A stretch of DNA of 64,000 nt from Tetrahymena elliotti 4EA. Lineage: Eukaryota; Ciliophora; Oligohymenophorea; Hymenostomatida; Tetrahymenidae. The notes under the pieces are model-generated. The model was not told the origin of the DNA. It searched no databases and saw only the letters and a list, made by a program, of their open reading frames with translations. Positions 53,701 through 64,000 of the stretch are shown piece by piece. The stretch's first letter is position 1. Every line of letters starts with the position of its first letter. The position numbers and the translations under genes were made by a program. The stretch is taken from positions 501,742 through 565,741 of the forward strand of contig JH720298.1 of NCBI GenBank assembly GCA_000231825.2. The letters are read 5' to 3'.

Positions 53701-56700
53701 GCTATTAATTAATATTGATAAGCAAATTAAAATTATGAAAAACTAATTCTTTAGCAATGAAACTAATTATTTTATTTCTCTGCGTATTTAAAAGGCTAGT
53801 TATTATTTACAAATAAAGATACACTCATTTTTAGAGAATTCAGTAAAGTTAACATTTTTAGTTCAGCTTAAAATAAAGAGTAAAATATTTGGTTTAATTT
53901 TAAGAGTTTTCAAAGATTTTACTTGCGGTTTAATAATAGCTGAACTAAAAATTTTGAAATATACTTAATTAATTTGTATTTTTTTCAAAAAAAACTTTTT
54001 AGTTGTTTTGCTTAATAGGTTGGTTGGTTAGCTGGTTTGTAGGTGGATTCATAATTTTTATTGTTTTTATTGAGTTTTATTTAGTTTGAATTGTTTGTTA
54101 AAAAGAAAATAAACTCTGAAAAATGTGAAGGTAAAAATAGGAGGAATTACCAGAAATCATAGATTAAAGCTTTTTACTAGGATCTCTATCAGACCCAGAA
54201 TTTTACTTGTTTAAATTTTTTTGAATCCTTTACTTTTTGATGCATTCTTCAAATTTGATAAATTTCATGATAATAACTTTTTACTTTCCTAAATAAATAA
54301 ATCAATGAATAAAGAATTATTAAATAGAAATAAAATTAAGATAAATTTTACCATATTTTTTAAAAGAAGCTGTACATGATCCATTGTATTCTTTAATAGA
54401 TTTTGTTTTATGATATTTTAATATCATTTCCTTTAGAATACTGTATATTTATTTATCACGTGATTCCATACCTACATTTGTTGCCTATTCTCCTATTTTT
54501 TAAGTTTATGCAAAGGCTCTAGTAATTTTTAAATTTGAATTAGCCATTTATTCTATTTTTGATGCTCTTCTTGGAGCATAAGAACTTAATTGCTAAGGAT
54601 ATTCTATTAGTAGATCTGTTATATTTTTGGGAATCCTTATACGAAAGCTAATTTACTCTCCCTTTTCAAGATTATCTAATTTTATAAAATCATTCACTTC
54701 ATCATCTTAGTTAAAATTTTCTTCACTCTCATCTTCGTAGTCAGATTTTTCAGATTCTTTTTACTCTTCCGATTCAATCATACTATCAGATTATTTTTAT
54801 TGAATTAAGGACTACTTCTTTTTCATTATTTCTTCTTTGATGAATTACCCTTGAAAAGTTTAACTCTACCCATAATTCAATTATTCTAGCATTTCTATAT
54901 GTGAATTTCTTCTCTCTCTAGATGGAGTATCTACATTAAGAGAGTCTTTAGTAACTTCTTTTTACAATTACTTTCCATTATCCTAATTCAATTAATATAT
55001 AATATAATTTCTTTAATTTTAAGCTATCACTTTTGATTTTTTTAAAGGCGTTTATTCATTTTATTCTAAAAAAATTAGAAGAATTTGCCCATAAATAAAT
55101 ACCAGTGCATCTTTAGCAAACAATTTCAATTAAGTATTTTTTTTGTTGAATTGATTAATTCACTTAAAAAGTGAATGGTTTCTTGTTTGTTTGTTTGCTT
55201 GCTTGCTTACTTGTAGTTGTTTATGTTAATTTTACAAGAAATAATGATAGAATTACCTTGTTATCATTACTTTCAGAGTTGATGATTAGAGTACGTTTTT
55301 TAGTGAGTATTCTGTTTCCTTAGGCGCTGTTTGGATCAAGTACATTAGAGGTGTTTTATATTGCAGTACTTGTTTGGAGGAGATTCTTTTAATTAGATTA
55401 ATTAGGTGATAAGTCTCTTTCATCTTTGGATTGAAGTTGTTTACCATTTTTTTATGTTTAATCTTTTTCAGGTGATAATTACTAGTCATCTGGCTGATCA
55501 TTGTTATTATTATTTTAATTTGCATGTAAGCTGTACATTTGATTAAATGTACTTAAAGGTTTTGTATTATTTTAATTTTAATTGGTAAAAGCCTATTTGT
55601 TACTTAATGGAGTAGAATCTCCATTGCTCTCAAGATAGGAACTGTCTACGGCAGAGTTATAGCCGTTACTGTCCTAGTTTAAAAATACATTTTGTTATTC
55701 TTTTCTTAGTCTTGCTAGCATACTGATCCTTGAACTAAAATTTTTTACAGGATATTATTATTAAATAGTTAATTTGCGCTTTTCATGATCTCTATTCTAG
55801 AATGATTTGAAATCCTATTCAGTAAGATATTTGGCAAATTTGGTAAAGCGAATTAATTTAGGACATAATATCAGCAAATTGAGCAATTGTTTAGTTTAGA
55901 TACTTTAATATTTTTGAGCATCTATCCCTAAAAATAATTTTTATTTCAAAATAGTATTAATATTCTTTCAAATTACATAAAATCTTTTATTTAATTTAAA
56001 GTAAATTATTACCAAAGTTTTCATAGAGCCCCTCTGACATGGAGTCAATATCCCACTCTTCATTCAAAATAATGTAATATATTTTAATTCCTGCTGGAGG
56101 AATAATCGGTCTTATTAAGGCTACATACTCACATCTGCTATTTGTAGTAACATACTGTTTTACAAATTTCCATGCAGCAAAAAGATATCCAGCCTTATTT
56201 AAACAAAATATTTTTCTCTAGGAGTAAAGTGTTTTGGTTTTGCCTAATTTAATTTGTAGAAATATTCAAAAAAAACCACAAAACAAAACAATTAAATTAA
56301 ACAAATAAGTGAATTTAAATGAAAAATATCTTTTTATCTTACCGGTTTAAACGAAATTTTTCATGACCTAAGGATGGATTTATTGATATATTCTAGGCAT
56401 AAGTTGAGTAATATAAACTTTTCCAACTAGATCTAAAGCTGTATAACCAAATCCATGATAAAGAGCTCTATTTACCTTAAGTATCAAACCTCTATATTCA
56501 TGATTTACATGGAAAATAACACTTTTTTTATCAAATGCCATTTCAACCTTCTTGATGTATATTTTTTCCATTTCATCTGGTTTTAAATTAGAATGAACAG
56601 AATGTATATCATCATCCATATTCTCCATTATAAGTTCCTCAGAAAATACTTCATTTTCATTAATATTACTAATACCAGAAAACCTTTCAAGCATTGATAC

Positions 56701-58789
56701 TTTAATCTATTAAAGAAAAAATATTAATTACATACACACTTAATTCAACCTACCAACATCAAAAAGTAAATTTTATATGTTAATTCAATATTTAAATTTC
56801 ATCATAATATTTTTGTTTTTTATTTTTTGTGTGTAAAATAAATAAAATTACCTTTTTATTTAGAATGTATAAGTAATACCAACAATAGTAGAATCTCCAT
56901 TTTTTTCTGTGGTCTAGGTAGTACATGGATTGCTTCCATAATTTCTTGAGTTAATCCAATTATCTTTATGAAAATTTAGCAAATTTATTAATTTCATTTA
57001 AATTGATGTTGGCTTTTTCTAGATAGGCCCAAAATCTAATGTTGTTCTTGATGATAAATTTTATTCCTGTTTAAATTTATGCAATCTTTTCCTCAATAGG
57101 GATAACAGATTCTACTTCTAATTTATTTCTGTTGTCTTTGTCACTTTGATTTAATCTATAAGAATCATGGTTTCTTTTACGGTTATGCTTTGTTATGACA
57201 TGCTATAATCTATAGAGTCTAAACTTCTGAACAGGTGTGAGATATTTATTTTCTAAGATTGCTAAATTTTTAAGAGCTAGTGAAATGTTTTTCATTTTAA
57301 AGTATAAGAATTCGGCATAATATAGATAATTTATATATTTTTGAGGATTCAAAAACAAGTGTGTTTCATGCCAAGATTTAATTAAGAATTTGGTAAAGAT
57401 TGAGTTGTTCTATGTTAAGAATATTTTATCAATAGATGTATCTTTGCGCTTTTTAGGGTCGTATACTACTTTTTATTTGCAAAAACATACTTCAGTTTCA
57501 TTAGGATGTGGACATGGATTATCTAAATGTTAGCAAATCAAACCCTTGTAAATAGAATCATAGAATATATTTGTACTCGTTGAAGAGTTTAAACGCTAAA
57601 AGAGAGAGATTTTATGGAATAGTTAAGTTGAGCTCAATTTTTTGAACTCATTTGAGCTGATGAGAATGTATCTCAAGAAGGCTTCTTTAAATTTATAGTT
57701 CATGCAAGCAATAAAAATATTAATCACAAAGAAAAAAAGTAAAAACTTTTCATTTGGATCTTCATATGCATGACTCTCACGCATGATTTCATCAACAACA
57801 AATGCTACGTTTTAAGATAAAAAGTAATTAAAGCTCAATTCATATGCTATTTTTAAGTTATTATTGGCAAAGGTGAAATTAGCTTAAGTAAAATTATAGC
57901 GAATAAACAAGTAGAGGTAAGCCAAAGTTTGAATAATAAGAAACATGGCTAGATAAGCCTTACTATCAACAGCTCTTATTGTAGTGAATATCACAATTAT
58001 AAATCTGCAAAAGCTAATTTCAAGAAGGAATTAAGGTTCTTTTTCAATGCTTAAGGCATCTTTCTTAAATATTTTTGTATTATAAAAGTATACATTCAAC
58101 CACCACTCATTTAAGACTGAAAGGATAATTCCAACTAAAGAGAAGGAGAAGACAATAGAATAATAATTACTTTAATCAGTATTGAAACTGCAATTATCAG
58201 ATTCGCCTTCTAAATTTTCTTTGCTACAAGCAACAAAGCTGAGAAAAATGACATTAAAAGGAAAAAATAATATCTATTAGAAATAATTAGCCATGTTGAC
58301 AAACCACCTGCCATAGAAGTATTTTCTGGGCTTTTTCTTTGGGTTTAAGAATTTTTCAGTAAAGCTAAAGCAATATAAAAAAGTCATAATGATCATATAA
58401 ATAGAAGCTCCTATTACTATTAGCATGGAAGTAGATCCAGCAAATCCAATTAACTAAGCAACATCTAAATATTTTAAGCTGCTCATTAATGAAAATGTTG
58501 CTGAAGACTAACTAATATCTGGATATTGAGCCTTAACAAGAATTAAATAATTATTAATACTTGTGATTGACATTGTAAATGTAAGAATAATAAATAGAAA
58601 AAGCGATTTCTCATAAGAATTGGTTTTCAGTCGAAGTAAAATAATAATCGTTTCAAAATGCACTTGTGTTAATGATTTTTTATTCCTTTTCTATTTTGAT
58701 TTTCCTAATTTTAATTTGTTGCTATCACCATTTCCTGTTTACATCAATCCTCCCAAAATATCATCTACATAAGATAATGCTGAGCTCAT
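50732..58789 (-). CDS. large multi-pass membrane protein with PAS domain, ciliate TmcB-like/PAS family (~2.1 k aa)
   Basis: The ATG at 58789 (MSSALSYVDDILGG) has an in-frame TGA seven codons upstream; the stop is TGA 50732-50734 (...KHHILNK). Residues 1 to about 360 hold many hydrophobic segments (for example LFLFIILTFTMSITSINNYL and FLLFFFVINIFIACMNY). Next comes a helical region with repeated tyrosine and tryptophan pairs (WHETHLFLNPQKYINYLYYA ... FWAYLEKANINLNEINKF), which resembles the TPR-like region of TmcB/TmcC proteins. A PAS-like domain follows at 56380-56540 (NHEYRGLILKVNRALYHGFG, then GYTALDLVGK). Then come a Gln/Asn/Glu-rich linker and a C-terminal membrane part with at least four more segments (HIFILFGIFVALVAVFSTIF, IIIYVSGMFTMLLIIYLIIT). 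At least eight introns are visible, the longest at 53406-54150. The family is large in ciliates and its function is not established; PAS domains usually sense small molecules, redox or light, or bind partners. Exons around 51850-52240 and 55060-56350 are approximate. Confidence 0.83.
53406..54150 (-). other. 745-nt intron of the PAS membrane protein gene
   Basis: The donor GTAATTCC at 54150 and the acceptor TTTTATTTTAG at 53406 join ...LQSMISG to LGQHEFGKQFSITE, restoring the split Gly codon. The intron body is AT-rich with a short GGTT tract near 54018. No nested gene is visible. Confidence 0.75.
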
Positions 58790-60407
58790 CGCTACCAAAA
58801 AATTCTCTCAAAGGTAGATTCTGCTTATAATAAATAGGATTAGTTCTATTATTAGAAATGCTGTTATTTTACTAATTGAAATATGAAGAATTTGTTGAAC
58901 TGAAAATACACCTAATTGTTACTTTTTTATTACTTTATAAATTAAGTTTAAAATAAGATTTTATACTACTTTTACTACAATCAAAGCAAACAAACAAACT
59001 AACTAACTAGTCAAATTATTTTGACAATAATTCTTTAGAAAAGCTTAAATAACAACTAAATGAGTAATAACTGCATTGTGATTTTGAATATAACTAAAAA
59101 ATTATTTAAGTTTTATATGTTTATTTTAATAACTTTTCATACTTATTTTTTATCTTAAAATCTAATTAAATCTATTTACACTTTATTACACATTCATTCA
59201 TCTTTCTCTTTCATTCTCTTTACCATAAGTAATACTTGAAAAAATCTCAAAATATTTCAAAAATATAAATGTGTTAAGCAAAATTTTAGCCACCAGTTTC
59301 CTTTCACTACTTTTATCAAATAAGGGCATTTTCTAAACGAAAAAATATTTCATCTTCAAATTTCTAATAAAAAAAAGAATTTACTGAAAAGTCCATTTTA
59401 GTTTTTCATAAACAACATACAATAATATTTTTAATTTTTAATTAAATCTAAGGGTTAATAATTTTCATTATAAGCTATTAATCAAATAAATAACAAAAAA
59501 TATAAATTATTATTGAACACATTATATCTGTAATATATTTTGATATCTTTCAGAATTTAAATTAAATCATAAAATGTTAGTTTTGTATAAGAAGATAAAA
59601 CAATTATTTAAATTTTGAATTAAATTTAAAGATTTTTAATAATTAACACAAAATATTTATTATTCTTAAAATTATCATCTCGCTAAATTCAGTATTTCTG
59701 ATGGTTTCATATAAAATAAGTTATTATCTTATTATTTCCATTTGCTAATTTTTGATATTTACTTAATGAATTAACTAAGAAATAAGAACCTTCTCTATGT
59801 TTTCTCAAATTCCTATTTTTTAAAACAAGAAAGAGAAGAGACTCTATGAATTCTTTGTTTGTAAAATAATTAATTCATTATTGCAGTATTTATATTTCTA
59901 TCGTTTTATTTCTTTTTTTATATTAAAAGCTTAAATTAGTTGGCTATATATTTATTTGAGTAATTTTAGATGTAGTTTATTTTAAAATGATTTGCTTTTG
60001 CTCATAAAAAATAAGAAATGTTTCTTTCTCAAATCATAATAGAAAAAATGTGAATATTTAGGAGATTTCAATTATGAAAATTTAATTTTACTAATGATTT
60101 AGGAAATAAAATTCAAGATAAAATTGAATTAAAGGAGTAATAAAAAAGAAGTTAAGAAAGAAAGCTGTATTACAAAAAAGCAAATGTATACAAGAATTAT
60201 AAAGATTAATTACTAACTTACTAACTCACTTACTAATAAACTAATTAACTAACTAAATTGAATGACTCATACCCTAAAAATATCTATCTATCTATCAATT
60301 TATTCATCCATCCATCCTTCCATCTATCAGTCTATACACCCGTCATGAATTTTTAGTGTTTATTAATTAATAAATAAATTAAAAAGAAAAAGAAAGGAGA
60401 GTGAAGA
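58790..60407. other. intergenic, no gene seen
   Basis: Spacer upstream of the PAS membrane protein gene, presumably with its promoter near 58800-59000. It ends in simple tetranucleotide repeats at 60281-60335. Confidence 0.55.
60281..60335. repeat. TATC and CATC simple repeats
   Basis: A run of four TATC units followed, after 12 nt, by three CATC units and degenerate copies. It is non-coding. Confidence 0.85.
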
Positions 60408-60859
60408 ATGTCGATGAAGGCAAGGCATCTAATAAAAACACACGAGATAGATATCTATTTTATTGATTAATTGAAATATTTTATCTTGATTACTATGGAA
60501 AGTAGTTACTTTTAATTATTATCCTTTGTTAGATTTAGGGTTTTATGTAAAGAATTTGTTAATTTTGTGATAATTTTGTTATAGTTGTTATTTTCATGTT
60601 TAAAACAAGATAAGTAAGATATGGATGAATAAGAAGAGCTAGCTTGGTGGGAAAGGTATTTTGTATTTTGTTTAGCAAGTAGCTGTTTATTAATATTTTG
60701 TTGATAAGTGTTAGTAATAAATTAATTATCAATCAATCAATTAACATTTAACATTTCTGCGTCTTTTTATGTTTTGTTTATTTGTTATATACCTGCCCTT
60801 TGAATTGTAGGTTTACTCTTTGGTTATTGAGGCTTTCTTATTCATTCTTTAAACATTGA
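60408..60859 (+). CDS. doubtful micro-gene, possibly spliced (27 or 98 aa)
   Basis: An ATG at 60408 opens a frame of 98 codons to TGA 60702-60704. Its downstream part, starting at an in-frame ATG at 60621, reads MDEQEELAWWER. There a GTATTT donor (60656) and a TGTAG acceptor (60809-60810) would define a 155-nt intron, after which the frame continues FTLWLLRLSYSFFKH to TGA 60857-60859. The short form would be 27 residues, with an acidic head and a Trp/Leu/Phe helix like small single-pass membrane proteins. The splice sites fit those of the neighbouring genes, and the sequence GAAGAGCTAGCTTGGTGGGA is GC-richer than the spacer. There is no family match that I can name, and it may well be chance. 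Confidence 0.22.
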
Positions 60860-61060
60860 ATTAGTAGTGAGCTTACAAGTTATTATTTTGTTTATTTTTG
60901 TTTAATTGTTTGTTTATTTATTTATTTGTATATAGAGAAAGTTATAAATAGATAATAAATGATAAATATTTAGCTAATTTCAGTTGTTAGTTAATTAGAT
61001 AGACTCCATACCCATCAAATATTATTATTAATAGTTTAATAAATCTTCTGCTTTGCTTGC

Positions 61061-63463
61061 TCACTTTTGTTAGTGTGACTTCCATTGGAAGATAGGATTA
61101 GACCACTTTTGGTTAATTAAATCTTTAAAGTAGTTTTCTATATTAATTTATTTTGATTCTTCAAATTCATCAAACCAAATTTCTAATCTAATACAACTTT
61201 TCTTACCATAACACTTGTCAGCAAATCTAAATCCAGTTATCTTTTTTATTTTTAAAATATTTTACTTATCATTATTCCAATAAACTCATCAAATGTAAAA
61301 AAAAGAATATTCTTATCATCAACTTAAAAAATAACGATTAAGTAATAGATTTTTTTTAATTTTACCTCATCTTGGAAGGGGAATTCCTCGCTGAATATTT
61401 TAATAAGACAATAAAAATAAATTTCATCTATAGACTCTGGGGCAGCTCCAACAAATTTAGTTGATAAATCAAAGCCCTTGGCGTTTCTTTCATCTTCCCA
61501 AATAGGCTTAATATTTTTTTTAAAGAAAGAAATAGCATCTATTGTTCTCATTTTCTCATCACCTTCGTATTAAAACCTAAATAAAAGTTGTTAGATTCAT
61601 TGATCAAATGAGATGTTAATTTTAAAAAATAAAGAATGTAAAAGCTTGCTTGTCATATCAAAAATAAACAAAGAGAAAGTTTGCTTTTTTTTGATGTCAA
61701 AAATAAACAATGAGAAAGCTTGTTTTTGATGTTGAAAATTAATTTAAATTTAATTTGAAGTGTTTGTGAAATTACTTTTTAATTTGCTTAAATGTGAAGA
61801 AATCAGAAATTTTTTTGAGACGAGTATTTTAGAGAATGATGCCTAATTCTCTCAATTTTTTGAAGGAGAAAACAACTTAATTATTTTTGAAGAAAGTCTT
61901 TTCGTCTTAGTGTGAATTTTAATTTTATTGTTCAGGACTGAAGCACATCCAAATAACCCATTCATTAGAAAATTCAACAACTTTAAGAATTTCCATGTCT
62001 TCTTTCCTTTTATTTTCTTCTTCTAAAGCTTTTTCAGCTTCTAATTTTTTTGCTTTTTATTCTTCTTCAGCTTATTTCTGTAACTCTTCTTCTGATTATT
62101 TTTGCAACTCTTCTTCTGTAGGTCCTTGCTAGATTTCCTATTATTAGATATCTTCTTTGGCCTCTACATCTTGTTATATAGCTTATTTAACAACTTCCTA
62201 TTCCTCTTATTATTCTGGTAAATTAGTATCAAGTTGGTTTTCATTTTTCTAAGCTTGCTCAATATCATTTGGAATTCCTTAAGTATTTTCATTAAGTTAT
62301 TCAGCATTTTGATTTTGATTTTGAATTTAGTTTTAGTTTTGGTTTTAGATGAGTTCTCCTTAATTAAAATTCTGTTATTATGCTTCAAAAGACTAAGCAC
62401 TTGTCAATTACTAAGACTAATCATCTGCTAAATACTGTTACTATCCTTGTTGATAATTTTATCCATTTTAATCGCTCTTGTCAGTAGAGGAAAGAGATTG
62501 ATTTCTGGAGCTACCTTATTTAACTGAATTCTCTTAATTTTCTTGGAATGCTTACTTATCTTAACTGTCTTACTTCTACACAAATATAACTTAACCCTAA
62601 CCATAAGAACTATTTCTAGCTTAGTGTTCATGATGTCTGTCTCTATTATACTATTGGTAATTACCACCAGGATTATTCATGTTATTCTAGGAATGGTTTG
62701 AAGAACCTTACTAGTTATAACCCCTATTATGTTAATTATTACCATTATTGTTGTTGTTACCATTTATATTGTTGTTGGTATAATTTCCTTTGTTAAAATT
62801 TTGTCTTTTTCCCTAATTATTATTATTATCATACTTGTTATTTGGATAGCTTTTACCAGGTTATGGTTATCCTTAATATTGCTTGTAGTTATTATTGCTT
62901 CCTTAATTTTAATTTTTATAATAGCCATGATTAATGTTATCTTTATTATTGTTATTATTATATCTTTGGAAGGTCATGTTCCCATTGTTATTGTTATTGC
63001 TGTTGCTTATATTACTCAGTTGTTGATTGTTATTATAATTGTTAAAATTGTTGTTGTTATTGTTATTGCTGCTACCGCTGTTGTTGCTACTGATGTTATT
63101 ATTACTGTTGTTGCTATATTGATTTTATGCTCCTCCTTGGTTTCTAATGTATTATTTTTAATTATTGGTGTTTTTTGAATTTCCGGAATTACCCATATTA
63201 TTATAAGAGTTATAATTGCTGCCACCATTATTTTGATTTCCACTATACTATTATCCTCCCTTATTACTATTGAAATTCTTATTCTTACTATATTTTTAGT
63301 TGTTGTTGTAGTTGTTGCTATTCATGTTCTGGCCCCCTTGATTGTCATCTCTGTTGTAATTACTTTGCTAACCTTAGTACTTGCTTTTCATGTTTTCCTA
63401 AGAGCCAGATTAGTTAGAAGTCTAATCCTATTTATCTTTTTCTACATATTCTTGTTGGCTCAT
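61061..63463 (-). CDS. divergent eIF4E-family cap-binding protein with long Asn/Gln-rich N-terminus (692 aa)
   Basis: Three exons (introns 61577-61775 and 61241-61365) give exactly 693 codons from MSQQEYVEKDKQ to TGA 61061-61063. Residues 1 to about 430 are dominated by Asn, Gln, Gly, Ser and Tyr, with tracts such as SGSSNNNNNNFNNYNNNQQL. Residues 440-490 are a Glu/Lys helix with a TEEELQKQSEEELQKQAEEE duplication. The eIF4E-like core begins near 495: EFSNEWVIWMCFSPEQ, then SDFFTFKQIKK, then IKPIWEDERNAKGFDLSTKF (about 590), IYFYCLIKIFSEEFPFQDE, ITGFRFADKCYGKKSCIRLE and IWFDEFEE. This follows the order of eIF4E strands and helices, with WEDE, the Trp-Glu pair that recognises the mRNA cap guanine, preserved. 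The other cap-stacking Trp and the dorsal Trp that binds eIF4G appear replaced by Phe. A role in cap binding, perhaps repressive as in 4EHP-type proteins, is inference. Confidence 0.85.
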
Positions 63464-64000
63464 TTTATTTTATTTAATTTTTTAGATTGAATTTTTAAAA
63501 ATATTAGTAAATTAAAAGAAATTTGATGATTTATTTCAATTTCCCTTCCCCTCCTTGCTTTTTCTTCTTCCTCTTTTTCTTTATTTATTTTAATAAAAAA
63601 TCGCCTTAAATAAATAAATAGGTAGTCCACTCTGAATAAAATACATGCACAAACAAGCATTATTCAAAGAATAATTCAAACCTTGAAGCAAAGAAAAAAA
63701 TTAATCAAACATATAATCTATCTATTAATATACTTATTTATGCACATAAATATATATATTTATCAATATATGCTTATACTCTAAATAAACTAACTAAGAG
63801 AGAATCAGCAATCAAGCAATAAATTATGCAGGCCATAAAATATTAAAGAAACTTAAAACTAAAAAAGCATGCAAAAAACAGGAATAAATACATATAAAAC
63901 ACATCAAATAAAATAAGAAATCTAAAACAAAATAATTAAAATGAGTTACTTACTTACATTCATAAATTAATTAATTCATTTATTTATTGAATTTTTTATC
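63464..64000. other. intergenic at right edge, no gene seen
   Basis: AT-rich sequence upstream of the eIF4E-like gene, presumably with its promoter and 5' leader (63464-63600 is A-rich on the minus strand). No coding-like frame reaches the right edge. Confidence 0.55.

Noticed and set aside
62729..63178. A 149-codon plus-strand frame of almost pure Ile/Val/Leu.
   Set aside because: It is the antisense of the Asn-rich tract of the eIF4E-like gene (AAT/AAC reads as ATT/GTT on the other strand).

Overview
The window is nuclear DNA of an oligohymenophorean ciliate, most likely Tetrahymena or a close relative. It is extremely AT-rich. Every recognisable protein uses TAA and TAG as sense codons (glutamine) and ends at TGA. 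Genes are split by AT-rich GT...AG introns of about 50 to 800 nt, far longer than the tiny introns of Paramecium. There are no bacterial operons, no tRNA or rRNA genes that I can support, and no telomeric repeats. Whether this is macronuclear or micronuclear DNA cannot be decided from the sequence. ORFs called with the standard code break these genes into fragments, so the models below were made by re-reading with TGA as the only stop and splicing by eye. Four spliced models (710, 2514, 1160 and 692 aa) and two intronless ones (458 and 197 aa) close in frame to an exact codon count.

Layout. 1-293 (-): 5' part of a basic, N/Q-rich protein running off the left edge. 973-4198 (-): coiled-coil protein of 710 aa with a roughly 90-residue repeat. 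6320-7475 (-): decaying tandem array in which one 90-nt exon encodes one leucine-rich repeat. 8916-16795 (+): two-domain, TPC-like voltage-gated cation channel of 2514 aa with an EF-hand linker and a tail of about 1540 residues. 19799-26290 (-): giant coiled-coil protein of about 1.9 k residues. 26291-35755: a 9.5-kb stretch where I see no gene. 35756-37132 (-): degenerate protein kinase with two large inserts. 37133-44024: no gene seen. 44025-47585 (+): glycine-zipper plus START-domain protein. 48842-49435 (+): centrin-like EF-hand protein. 50732-58789 (-): large multi-pass membrane protein with a PAS domain. 60408-60859 (+): doubtful micro-gene. 61061-63463 (-): divergent eIF4E fused to an Asn/Gln-rich N-terminus.

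The genes are independent transcription units on both strands and do not form one pathway. Loosely, the channel, the centrin-like protein, the PAS membrane sensor and the coiled-coil proteins fit the calcium-signalling and cortical-cytoskeleton biology that is expanded in ciliates; this is context, not evidence. The most unusual items are the exon-per-LRR array, the channel's huge tail with a folded-looking distal end, the kinase missing its glycine loop and carrying HND and DFE in place of HRD and DFG, the eIF4E core with altered tryptophans behind a prion-like head, and the regular Trp-bearing repeat of the first coiled-coil protein.
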